Part shown: in pieces, positions 12,084 to 21,854 of the stretch
Position numbering within the stretch: the first letter of the stretch is position 1
How the letters are laid out: each line of letters opens with the position of its first letter
Source: Chrysomallon squamiferum
Taxonomy: Eukaryota; Mollusca; Gastropoda; Neomphalida; Peltospiridae
Assembly: GCA_012295275.1 (NCBI GenBank)
Contig: CM022675.1
Location: 850,360 to 887,859 of the forward strand
DNA: 37,500 bases
Direction of reading: 5' to 3'
Notes under the pieces: generated by a model
Databases searched by the model: none
What the model was told of the DNA's origin: nothing
Seen by the model: the letters and a program-made list of their open reading frames with translations, nothing else
Position numbers and translations under genes: made by a program

Positions 12084-12568
12084 CTGTAAAAACAGGTCAC
12101 AATAACAATGACAATGACAATAACAATAACAATAACAATAACAATAACAATAACAATGACAATGAAAGTGATAATAATAATAATAATTACAAAATGATAA
12201 CAATATTAATAATAACAATAGCAATAACAATAATAATAGTCACGATAACAACAACAATAATAACAATAGCTAAAATAAAAAAATAATAATCACAATAATG
12301 ATGATAATAATGACAATAATGATGATAATAATAATTAGAAATAATAATAGCAGTAACAGTAGTAGTAATAGTAATAATAATAACAAGTCATTATAACAAT
12401 TACCGCTATTGTAACTACTACTTGTACTCCTCTTACTACTACAGATATCAACACAAATACTACTGCTACTACTACTACTCCTTCTACTACTACATCAAGA
12501 TGACATAAATGAAGACAAGCATTTAAAATCTATAATGATTCATAAATAAAATATATAGAAGTGTTTAC
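12084..12568 (-). other. E-Syt intron 5
   Basis: Low complexity: a hexamer-like (CAATAA)n run at about 12101-12165, then mixed ATA/ACA/GTA trinucleotide repeats to about 12490. No exon signal. Confidence 0.6.
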
Positions 12569-12635
12569 ATGAAGATCCTTGATGCCAGCATTGATGCCTT
12601 TTATTTTAACTGAAACATCTGCATCGCTGCTATAT
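12569..12635 (-). CDS. ESYT2: E-Syt coding exon 5: SMP domain
   Basis: One base completes Val184, then 22 codons YSSDADVSVKIKGINAGIKD LH. This matches the Y-GD-EI-V-(I/V)-AGIKD-Q block of SMP. Acceptor GTTTCAG, donor CAT|GTAAAC, phase 0 out. Confidence 0.9.
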
Positions 12636-12921
12636 CTGAAACAGACAATTCACATACAGACAGACAGGTAGTTTGCAAATAAGTGTTAGTTTATCTGTAC
12701 GTAACTTTGTACGTATGTGTGTCTGTGTGTCTAAATACTTATACATACATTGATACAATATGAATATACAAACAAACATTATATACACATATACACATAT
12801 GCACATATGCACATAAACACATATACATATATAGAGACATATATATATATAGATAAATATATATGTACACACACACAAACACACACACACACACACACAT
12901 ACATACATACATACATACATA

Positions 12922-14126
12922 CAGTGGAAACATGGCAAAACTGGATCACCACAGTACCTTAAACAAAATGTCTTGTTTGAACAGGATTTGGTTTGTAGAA
13001 TGCATAAGAGCTACTTCCCTATATATATATGTATGTATGTATGTACTGTACAGTTTATATCTCATTTTTAACTATAAAAACAGAGAAGTTTAAATTCAAT
13101 TTTATTTTTGAAACACATCAAAGTTATGTTGTGAGTGTCACTGTGTATATAATTTTATTTTTGAGTACGCATCACATGATAGCATGAATGTCACTACAGG
13201 TCTCTGTTATTATCACTATAGGTCACTGTTATTATCACTATAGGTCACTGTTATTATCACTACAGGTCACTGTTATTATCACTATAGGTCACTGTTATTA
13301 TCACTATAGGTCACTATTATTATCACTATAGGTCACTGTTATTATCACTACAGGTCACTGTTATTATCACTATAGGTCACTGTTATTATCAGTACAGGTC
13401 ACTGTTATTATCACTATAGGTCACTGTTATTATCAGTACAGGTCACTTATTAATGAAAAATGAGACCAGGGTGCACTGTCAAGTTGTACACTTATTTCTA
13501 AGAGTAACATCTATCATCATGGATTCCATTTTCATGATTTCATCCATATATCTTTCATCTTTAGCCAAAGCAAAGTTTCTTAGTTTTTTTAATTAGTACT
13601 AAACAGTCACTGTATGACATCTTACTCACTGCCTTCTGCATTATCATCATCAACATCAGTTTTGTCCACCTCATCATTTCTTTTTCACCTTTCTTTTCAT
13701 TTTATGTTCAAAACACATCCAATGAACAGCACCAAGAACAGTCACTTCTTTGCAGAGTTGCAAAACTGTTTCATCATTGTCAGTTTTTGTGATTAAAAAC
13801 CTTTCAACAGATGTCTTCTGTATCTTGCTTTAAAATGTGATTATGGGTGTAAGACCTTGCTGAAGCATAATGGGAGAAACTGGGTCGTGCTGTTACCTGT
13901 CAGGTAGCCAGCTGAGCTTACCTGGCTAATGGTTTGTTGAGGGTAATTAACCAATAAATTAAAGCCTTTGGAGATGAAAACCAATCTGGTATGCTAATAA
14001 ACAGGATTCAGTTTATTAAGGGTTTTAATACACATAATGTATACATGTAAATTCAGACCAAAAAACATGGGGGTTGGTGTAGAGTAATCTGGGATAATCA
14101 GGGACCAGTTTTGCCAGTTTCCACTG
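12922..14126. mobile_element. Non-autonomous or decayed pogo/Tigger-like DNA transposon
   Basis: The ends form an inverted repeat beginning CAGTGGAAAC and continuing TGGCAAAACTGG, about 22 of 23 positions alike, each bounded by TA (12920-12921 and 14127-14128), as expected for a TA target duplication of Tc1/mariner-pogo elements. Both ends sit against TA-rich microsatellites. The interior has the 22-bp minisatellite and, on the minus strand near 13677-13781, a short decayed reading frame. A Lys-rich and an acidic segment there could be transposase relics, but no DDE motif was found. Family assignment rests on the CAG terminus and TA, so it is tentative. Confidence 0.55.
13187..13448. repeat. 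22-bp minisatellite, 12 copies, exact register
   Basis: Units of the form TTATTATCACTATAGGTCACTG repeat with an exact 22-bp period from about 13190 to 13448. Variants are limited to TATAGG/TACAGG and CACT/CAGT plus rare single changes. GGTC starts fall at 13199, 13221, 13243 and so on to 13441. Eleven of the twelve units keep AGGTCA, a nuclear-receptor half-site word. It lies within the probable transposon in E-Syt intron 4. Confidence 0.95.
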
Positions 14127-14127
14127 T

Positions 14128-14172
<45 letters not shown>

Positions 14173-14378
14173 CAATAAGTTATAAAATTTGCTGAATGTA
14201 TATTCTTCAATTAAAATTCTTATCAGCTTTACATTTTTTAGTTTTATATAACCCTCCACTGATCGTGAATATATAATGTTTACAGACTGTTTGATCAAAC
14301 AAATACATTCTGTTACATGCTGATGTGTTTTGAATAAATCAATAAAGATGCACTAAAGTTTAATCTAAATGTGCTTAC

Positions 14379-14455
14379 ACGATCTCCAAATCCATGTACA
14401 CTTCATCTCTTCGGACAGATTTCGTGTACACTTTCACTCCACCAATTCGAGGTGG
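14379..14455 (-). CDS. ESYT2: E-Syt coding exon 4: SMP domain
   Basis: Reads PPRIGGVKVYTKSVRRDEVYMDLEI plus two bases of the next codon, matching the RI-GVKVYT block of SMP domains. The donor is GT|GTAAGC: the two leftover bases GT join A of exon 5 to give Val184. A shifted donor (GTGTAA) would put a stop in exon 5, which fixes this border. Confidence 0.92.
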
Positions 14456-15113
14456 CTAAAAAAAAAAAATGGAAAACACATTTTTTGAAAATCTAATTTT
14501 AACTTCTAGAAAATAAATAAATAAATAAATAATCAATCAATAAAGAAAGAAATAAATAAGAAAGAGAAAATCAACATGAGTTAACAAAAGATATTAAATT
14601 ATTCCTTGATTTGCACTGTTACAAATGTAAATCATGTTTTTGTAAACTGTTAATATCATCAGTTATTTATTTTAACTTTAACATTATTATTATTATGTCT
14701 ATCACCAGCACCAACTATATAAATATACATAGTTTCATGTGTGTGTAAACCATCTAGGTAATGTGAATAAAGAGGTATTTTGTATTTATAATAATAATAA
14801 TGTTTTGTTAACTCTGACAATATTTAGGTATTTGCACTATGTGAACTTGTATTTGTAATCAATTATAGCTAAAAAGATCTAATGTAATGTACATATGTTG
14901 GTATATGTGTGTATCTAGATGGTATATATATATATATATATATGAATGTGTGTGTATATGTAAAATATATGTATGCACATATGTATGTACATACCTATGT
15001 AACACGATATCACAGAATAAAATATGTATGCATATGTGTCCCTGGTGCAGACTAATCTAATAAAATACAATAATTTCAAACAACATATTCACAAAATTAT
15101 TCTAAAATCTCAC
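14456..15113 (-). other. E-Syt intron 3
   Basis: AT-rich with (AAAT)n at about 14511-14532, a (TA)n tract at about 14922-14942 and nearby GT/TATG-rich sequence. No exon signal was seen. Confidence 0.55.
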
Positions 15114-15251
15114 AATATCTCCCAGATCTATCTTGCTGAACTTGAATGACTTGAGGGTGCCTGGCAGACATTCTCGTATTTGAGGCTCAATTGTTTCTGT
15201 CAGAAGTTTTCTCACATAATCTCCAATGTATGGCCACAGCTGATCAATGAT
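15114..15251 (-). CDS. ESYT2: E-Syt coding exon 3: SMP domain
   Basis: 46 codons, phase 0 at both ends, starting IIDQLWPYIGDYVRK and ending FKFSKIDLGDI. This matches the SMP segment with W-P and the TF-F-K-D-G signature of E-Syts. Acceptor AAATTTAG, donor ATT|GTGAGA. The upstream intron holds partial duplicates of its first 50 nt. Confidence 0.93.
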
Positions 15252-15327
15252 CTAAATTTAAAAATAAAGTTCACAATATCAAAATGCACATCATAATTAG
15301 CTTTTTAGTCTCATGACAATTTTAGCA

Positions 15328-15378
15328 TCAAGCCAAGAGTTTCTTTCCATAATCTCCAACATACAGCTTGTCAATGAT
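15328..15378 (-). pseudogene. Relict duplicate of the start of E-Syt exon 3
   Basis: Reading leftward from a preserved pyrimidine-rich acceptor (TTATGTTTTAG), the sequence translates as IIDKLYVGDYGKKLLA and then a TGA. Genuine exon 3 begins IIDQLWPYIGDYVRKLLTE, so the copy matches with one in-frame 6-nt gap and a stop at 15328-15330. Flanking intron is duplicated too: a CATAATTAGCTT block recurs at about 15290 and 15418. A third, more eroded copy lies at about 15450-15510. Dead coding copy; use as a cryptic acceptor is conceivable. Confidence 0.75.
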
Positions 15379-15980
15379 CTAAAACATAAAATAATTTCAG
15401 AAAGTTAAAATACATGTCATAATTAGCTTATTTTCTCATGAATATTTCAAAACCAAACTAACTGCTCCTCATATAATCTTCAGCGTACAACTACTAATAA
15501 TCAATAAGGTAAAAAAACAACAACAAAAAACAACCCGTCAACAATGTATTTTTAAGTCAATTGCTCAGGGGAAAAAAAGGCAATTGATTTTAGCTTACTG
15601 AACATTTCAGTCAAGGTATCTCACCAAACATCATAATATTAGAGGTTAATTTGCATTAATCCCTTTGTATGTCCCTATCTGTTTAGCTATCTAGGAGAAA
15701 ATGTTACATTTATAGAAATCTAAATACATTATTTTGTATATTAATTATTCTTCCTGTAATTCTGTTATTGTTCTAGCAATGAGGAATCAGTTATTGCCTG
15801 GAATTTTTTCTCAAAGTGGTGATTCACTGTTTCAATTATATGTAACAAAATTGATTAAATAATAACCTTCAGTCGAGGAATATTTGTGTATACTGTTCTA
15901 CTACTTTCAGTTTTTGATGTATGAACAAATGTTCTTTGAATTATGAAATGCATAAATTAAAATTCTATATATATATATAA

Positions 15981-15984
<4 letters not shown>

Positions 15985-16018
<34 letters not shown>
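15985..16018. repeat. (CA)n microsatellite in E-Syt intron 2
   Basis: Pure CA run of 34 bp. The same intron has (GT)n at 16591-16624, on the opposite strand sense. Confidence 0.95.
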
Positions 16019-16020
<2 letters not shown>

Positions 16021-16588
16021 TTATAGAGATAGTCAGACAGAAGACAGACAGACAGATAAATAGATAAAAAAATAATAAAAAATTACTAATTTAGTAATTA
16101 GAAAAAAAAGTAATAACTAGAAATGACATAGATGGACAAATCTTTAACAGTTATTTTAAAACTGTTTCAAACATTAGTAAATTGTTAACTGTCAGCCATA
16201 TGTTTTATGGAACAGCCCTTCCATTATTAAAAAACAATGAAACATTTTAACACGGTGAAGCAGTATAAACTAAAATAGATTGATGTAACACGTGTACTCA
16301 GTAAGTAAATATTTGAGTCACCAGTTTGAAACATTTTTGTTTTTTCAGGTTACTAAAACAGACAAAAATTCATTTCTGAATCCAGTATGATTACAGCATA
16401 TAGTGAATAATAATTAATATATATACATTTGCATAAATATTCACAAGAGAAATAAAAGCAACAGATGTCAACAAATGTATAATACATTTTTAAAATTGTA
16501 AGCCACATATATTTATCAGATTACAGCCAAGGTAATTAAAATAATCAAGTGGTTCTCTGATAAAAACATCAACAAGATAAATTAATTA

Positions 16589-16627
<39 letters not shown>

Positions 16628-17019
16628 GAGTGAAAGAGACTAAGAAAGAGAGAATAAGAGATAAAGAAAGAGATGTACAATGAGATCATATACACAGACA
16701 CAATCTAAATGGCACTTCTCAAACACATGAGAAGATATCCTGTTGTAATTGGTGAACAGTTTAATGACACTGTAGTAGTGGGTTTCCTATCTCTCAAAGT
16801 GTTACATACTAACATGTCATGGCTTACATCCATTAATAATAAACATTAAAAATTAGAAATTTAAAGATAATTAACCTGATGTTCTCCGCTTTTTTTCTTT
16901 TCATTTAATATTCTAGCTTTCTTGAAACTTGTAAATTTAGAAAGAAAATTAACAAATAAAATTTAAAAAATAGAAAAGAAATTCATGTTTAAAATAAAGT
17001 AAATATAAAAAATACATAC

Positions 17020-17061
17020 CTTATTCAGCCATTCAGCTCTTTCAATATCAGGAAAGTAAAC
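17020..17061 (-). CDS. ESYT2: E-Syt coding exon 2 (42 nt)
   Basis: Fourteen codons reading VYFPDIERAEWLNK, the highly conserved entry to the SMP domain in E-Syts. The acceptor is TTATTTCAG and the donor AAG|GTATGT; both borders are phase 0. It joins ELPSW of exon 1 directly, as in other E-Syts. Confidence 0.93.
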
Positions 17062-17439
17062 CTGAAATAAAAAATTAAAAAAAAAAATAAAAATTAAATT
17101 AAATTCAATAAAAAAATTTAAATGTAAGTTCTATTAACATAGTTTTTGAGTACTTTTGTGATCTGATATGAATAATTAAAAAAAGGAATACATTTAAAAA
17201 GGTGTATAATAATAATAATATTTTCTTAAGTTTTTTTGTTGTTTTTTTAATATTCCCTCTCAGAGTGATTAAAAGAAAAATAAACAAAATCTGTAAAATG
17301 ATTGGAATAGGCTATATAGTAAACTGACCCAAGTTCAATCACATATTCAACAGAGTTAAAAAGTGTTCTGTTTATTTTTCAATACTAAATCAGATTTAAT
17401 TAATTAAGCTCTTTTAAAAATGATTTGATCATTTTTCAG

Positions 17440-17472
<33 letters not shown>

Positions 17473-18440
17473 TTCATGAAAAAACTGAAGTTTTCAAAGA
17501 GGCACATGGAATAATGAAAGATACTTTTTAATTAAAAATTTGAAAAATATGTCATATATACATGTTAATGTAATTATATCACAAAAATTAGAAATATTTA
17601 TTTTTAAATTTAAATAACTAATAAAAATATGTGTTTGTGGTCACTTTCAATTATATTTTCACACCAGTTATTTCAAAACTTTTGAAAAAATGACAATTCA
17701 ATTTTTGGAATGGATTTTATTATTATTTTTTTTTTTTTTTTTAACAGAAGCTTTTGTTTGCTTCACTGGTGAAAAAAATAAAAGTTTTATTATTATTACT
17801 GGTTTAAATTCCCTTTTCCAAAATGCTTGAGACCAGAAGTATTTTGGATTTTCAAATATAAGTCTGATAATGGGATCTCTTAAATGGTTTGGTCTTGTAG
17901 TGTTTCACATTTTGGAACACAAACAAGCTGAGAATCATATCTTGGTCTAAATATGAATTCCATTTATATTTTATTCAGGGCATACATAATATATGTTTTA
18001 TATATCATATTTTTAACAATTTTGTGCTTTAAACAAATTCTGTGTAAGCAAAACAGTCCACTGCTTGGAAAATATTTCAGGTTTTCAAACATTTTTGGAT
18101 AACAGATTTCAATCTGTACTATTCATAGTATTTTAATAAAATTGAACAAAAAACAAAAACAAAAAACAAAAAAAATTCTTTAAATCTGGACCATAAGTTT
18201 ATTCATTTATAACACACAGTTTATTAAATATTTGGGTTTTAACAATTGAAATCTCTGTAATTTTTGTTATGTCATATGTAAATAAACAAAATAATAATAA
18301 AAGATTCATTATAAATATTAGCAATTACGACGGAATGAAATTAATGTAAAAATCAGTTTTTATTATAATTTTATATGCATCTGCACTATTTATTTTTGCC
18401 TAACTGAATTAGTGAATATAAAATAGATAATTAAAATACA

Positions 18441-18474
<34 letters not shown>

Positions 18475-18911
18475 AATTATTATAAAATTATACAATGAAA
18501 TATTTAAAAATTATTAATATGATTATTATTTTATTATTATCACTGTTTCTATAACGGTTCAGTGTCTCGAAAAAGATATAAATAATGTCCATCGTTTCTG
18601 GTCGTCTGCCTACGATTTGCAAAATGTCTGATGCAGAAACATAAAATTCAACTAATATTTTGTGCCAAAAAAAAAAATAATAATAATAATAAATACAATG
18701 ACTTTTTAGCTTTTCAAAGAATATTTATAGTTCTCTAGTCATTTAACAAAATATTAATACCTGCTAAATAATTTGTTGTGTACTGACATAAGTTTCCTGA
18801 GCAGGTGTATGAGAAGGTTTAATTGTGGGGACGAATAGACTTGGGGCGAGCTAATTAGCATTATTTGTTGAACTATCTGACAATTTAAAACAAACAAAAC
18901 TTTTTAATTAC
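17062..18911 (-). other. E-Syt intron 1
   Basis: No exon signal was seen inside. It holds a (TA)n tract at about 18439-18464, a CA repeat at 17441-17468, a poly-T run at about 17727-17743 and diffuse AT-rich sequence. The stretch 17810-18120 is less repetitive but has no open frame worth calling. Confidence 0.6.
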
Positions 18912-19205
18912 CCATGAAGGCAGTTCTTCCACCCTTGCAAGAATTGCAGCTTTTTCTCTGCGTGCAATATCCTGTGAAATATTTATTTTATATTTCATCT
19001 TCTGGGTATGTTTACTTTTCCATGAGTAGACCATTAATCCAAGCAGGAGCCAGCTCGGATTAATGTGATAATATCCACAAGTCCAGATGAATAAAGTTGC
19101 TCCGGCAAGTTTAAAATATCGAGTGACAACGTTAAATATCCGTGTGTCATCGTCTACATGTCTTCTTGTTGGAGAACTGTCCCTACTAGTACTTGTTCTC
19201 GACAT
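18912..19205 (-). CDS. ESYT2: E-Syt coding exon 1: N-terminus and membrane hairpin
   Basis: 98 codons. A Ser/Thr/Arg-rich head (MSRTSTSRDSSP) precedes a long hydrophobic segment, about residues 33-62, broken by HINPSW. This is the classic E-Syt ER hairpin. A basic, helical stretch follows, ending ELPSW just before the SMP domain. The donor is TGG|GTAATT, phase 0. The same frame is open upstream to an ATG at 19331, but that ATG lies inside the promoter motifs and would add a second hydrophobic segment unlike the family, so the ATG at 19203-19205 is preferred. The donor is followed by an in-frame read-through of only a few codons. Confidence 0.9.
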
Positions 19206-19321
19206 TATGAAGGAATGTACTTTTTCACCTCTGCATACCTTAACTGGAGCTTCTGGCCTGGTTTGTCGATATAATAACAGTATACAGAAGTAGACAAGAA
19301 ACACTGTTGAGACAACTCGTT

Positions 19322-19361
19322 GATTGGCCAATATGGATCAAAGTGGCGCTGCGCACGCGCA
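19322..19361 (-). promoter_or_regulatory. E-Syt core promoter motifs: CCAAT box and NRF-1 palindrome
   Basis: A perfect match to the NRF-1 consensus (YGCGCAYGCGCR) lies at 19350-19361 and a palindromic ATTGGCCAAT at 19324-19333, about 120-155 bp upstream of the chosen ATG. This is a rare CpG-rich patch in very AT-rich DNA. Both motifs are typical of TATA-less housekeeping promoters. Their position also argues that transcription starts below 19322. The segmental duplication begins immediately right of the NRF-1 site, so copy B lacks this promoter. Function is inferred from motif match only. Confidence 0.55.
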
Positions 19362-20727
19362 CTTCTGGCTCGCTATTACATCCGTTGTAAACATTGCCAT
19401 GAAATGAAATGCAGAATGGGTCATCTAAACTGTAAGACTGCCGGTCATTATAGTACAGCAACGATATATTTAATCAGTTACAGCTTGAAAGAGGAAAGAG
19501 TGTGCATCCAGACATATACACACAAAAATTACAATTTTAAATCTCAGCTTTATATGTTTATTTGGTTTCGGCTGAAGCTATGACAACTATATTATTACGT
19601 GATTATCAAACATTACATTACACAATAACTGTTCAGCGATTACGCTCAGAAATGTTTATGTTTATTTCTTGAATTGCTTTCCTTTGAAGTGATATTGCGA
19701 TTTTTAACCAAATCGGGAAAAAGATGGAAAATTATTTATTTTTATGAAGGTGGATGAATTCATTTTATTTTATTTCATCCATAAATGATTTGTTTTAAAT
19801 TTTATTTTATTACTAATATTGGTGTTGTTGTTGTTTTATTAAAAATACGAATTATATTTATTTATTTATATATTATGAACAAAAATGCATTTTTCCTGTT
19901 CCTCAACTCATCAGTACAAACACCCCCCTCAAAAAAAAAACTATAAACAAACAAACAAAAAAAAAACAAACAAAAAAATCTCGCGATCTCACGAGGAAAA
20001 ACTTAACTATCTGATGTGTTGCAGCATGAGAGGTAGAGTGGACGCCTTCAGGTGCCGATGACTTACTTTTCTCTTAACAGATAATAATTATTTGTTACAA
20101 ATCTAATCTTCTAACACGTTATTAATTTACTAAATGTGCAGACATCATGGAAATGGCCGCTTAATCTCGTCAACGTGTTAAAAATGTCTAGCACAACCAA
20201 CAGGAACATTTTAAAATCTTCATAAACTTTCTAATATTTTACTACCTGTGGAAATAGTGTACAGTTATTTTTAGAATCAGAGTAAGCACATTCGTGCATT
20301 CAAGGTGCAGATAAAACACATGAATGCAATATGGATTTTAATTACTTTAGTTGTTTGGGCTGGGTTTTTTTTTTTTTTTTTTTGGAAAAGAGGTTATATA
20401 TTTTAGCGCGTGTTTTAATTCATATTATGTTTTGCAGAAAGAACGTTCAGTATTGATTTTTTATTTTATAGATGACAGAGTACATCCCGTGACCTACATT
20501 TTCTTTTTCTTCACCGTATCTCCAATATTATCACCACAATTAATTGTTTACTGACACATCACACCTGTCACACACACACAGAGGCGCATCCGCACGCAGA
20601 TGTAACTCGTTGATATAATTATGCATGTGTGCGCGCGCGTGCAAAGAATACTGCAGCATAAATAGGTAAACATCAGTCTTTATTCCACACTCCTTATTTT
20701 GTGTTGTGCGTGCGTGCTTATATGCAC

Positions 20728-20734
<7 letters not shown>

Positions 20735-20801
<67 letters not shown>

Positions 20802-20978
20802 AATTATCACGTTAAAATTAACGACGGCAACAATAATATAAATTTTAAAAGGAATGACCACTTAAATAAGTTAAGAGTAAGGTTTTTGAATAAAAGGAGT
20901 TCAAGAGTTTCGAATAGCTAATAAATAAATAACTTTAAAATTCTGTTAAAGTAATTAGTGAGATGATATTTCATGACT

Positions 20979-21027
<49 letters not shown>

Positions 21028-21140
21028 CAACAATAATATAAATTTTAAAAGGAATGACCACTTAAATGTTAAGAGTAAGGTTTTTGAATTGTTCAAAGTT
21101 TCGAATAGCCTTTAAAATTCGTTAATTTCATGACTGGCTT
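20735..21140. repeat. 200-bp tandem duplication with (GA)n, copy A only
   Basis: A (GA)n tract at 20735-20800 and a second at 20983-21024 are each followed by CAACAATATA-like sequence and AAAAGGAATGACCACTTAAA; the copies are exactly 200 bp apart at 20828 and 21028. Copy B has a single unit, so the event followed the larger duplication or was lost in B. Confidence 0.85.
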
Positions 21141-21555
21141 TAATTGTTGAAATGTTAGACAGCTAAATTAAACAACTGCTAAACGTTTTAGATTATATCC
21201 TCGGAATGAATTATTGACTGACTCTATGTTTCTTTTATTATTATTAATTTTTTTAACTTAATATATAGCTTATGATTTATTGTTTCTTGTTATGGTTGGC
21301 TGCTAACATCATAAAATAAAAGGGATGAGGTTATTGATCTTTGATCTATTTTCTTTATGGGGACATCAAATACGCAAACTATTTAGCTGATGTATTTCAC
21401 TGAACTGTAAATAATTGGCCTACAAATTGAAATTAACTCTGTTGGGAGAGAAAAAAAAAAAAAAAAAAATCATGTTTGTTTTAGTTTAGTTTTCTAATTA
21501 GAGATTCTCCATACCTAAACACAGCAGGAGCACACTAAACATTTGTTACAACATT

Positions 21556-21565
21556 GTCACGTGAT
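21556..21565 (+). promoter_or_regulatory. CACGTG E-box (GTCACGTGAT), copy A
   Basis: A USF/MITF-type E-box extended to GTCACGTGA, about 290 bp before the candidate 5' exon donor. It is conserved in copy B (33362-33371) with the following GGGCGTTGTAACGGTA block. Inferred promoter element. Confidence 0.45.
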
Positions 21566-21811
21566 TTCCACTGGGCGTTGTAACGGTATCTGTTGAGTTA
21601 AATTTAATTTGCGTTATCCATGCCTGTATTACAAAAGGCGAATATTTAGTGTGTTGACATTTCTGCGACAGACACACCCGCTGACCTGTCAGAAAGCGTG
21701 CCCGTCGCAGACGTGCTTAACAACAGCTAGCTCTGATTAGCACGTTAATTTTTTTTTCATTTCATTTCGTGTGTTGACAATAGTACTTGGCTAGCTTGTT
21801 ATCATTTATAA

Positions 21812-21854
21812 ATGGCCATTGTCGCAAACTTTACGATACTGAAAAAAACTATTG
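21812..21854 (+). other. Candidate CP2 5' exon A: upstream ORF to splice donor
   Basis: The ATG at 21812 reads MAIVANFTILKKTI plus one base up to a consensus donor G|GTAAGT (21855). In its own frame it cannot reach the CP2 coding frame. Spliced to the exon at 34668 it would continue for 13 codons and stop at TAG 34709-34711, so it is best seen as an upstream ORF in a 5' UTR exon. The transcription start is not determined. The ATG context is weak (T at -3). RNA support is needed; the donor and frame are conserved in copy B. Confidence 0.45.

Larger units (their letters stand above)
12636..14378 (-). other. E-Syt intron 4
   Basis: Dominated by a 1.2-kb probable pogo-like element (12922-14126) containing a 22-bp minisatellite. 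Outside it are (TA)n, CA and (CATA)n microsatellites at about 12770-12921 and (TA)n at about 14136-14169. Confidence 0.65.
15252..17019 (-). other. E-Syt intron 2, with decayed copies of exon 3
   Basis: Right next to exon 3 the intron carries two further, decayed tandem copies of the exon 3 acceptor region (see 15320-15510). The rest holds a CA repeat at 15985-16018, a GT repeat at 16591-16624 and plain AT-rich DNA without exon signals. Confidence 0.65.
1877..19205 (-). other. ESYT2: Gene span: extended synaptotagmin (E-Syt2-like), 5' part, 14 exons
   Basis: Fourteen minus-strand exons with GT..AG borders join without a frame break into 453 codons. Order on the predicted protein: membrane hairpin about 33-62, SMP domain about 103-290, C2A about 296-415, start of C2B from about 440. 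Known for the family: E-Syts are ER-anchored tethers that hold ER to plasma membrane through C2 domains and move glycerolipids through the SMP tube, with Ca2+ control by C2A. C2A keeps the acidic loops (D312, D322, D369, D371, D376-D378), so Ca2+ binding is inferred. The rest of C2B, any further C2 domains and the stop codon lie left of base 1. Introns range from 185 bp to 4.9 kb. The assignment to E-Syt is firm; the ESYT2 paralogue label is by resemblance. Confidence 0.93.

Noticed and set aside
13187-13448. CRISPR-like regular repeats
   Set aside because: The 22-bp units are contiguous with no variable spacers, in an animal intron: a minisatellite.
13614-13796. 60-residue plus-strand frame
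   Set aside because: Ser/Phe-rich frame inside the probable transposon; no domain, no splice context.
19087-19293. 68-residue plus-strand frame
   Set aside because: Antisense shadow of E-Syt exon 1.
19206-19331. In-frame upstream ATG extending the E-Syt N-terminus by 42 codons
   Set aside because: It overlaps the CCAAT motif, adds an atypical hydrophobic segment and gives no gain in similarity to the family.
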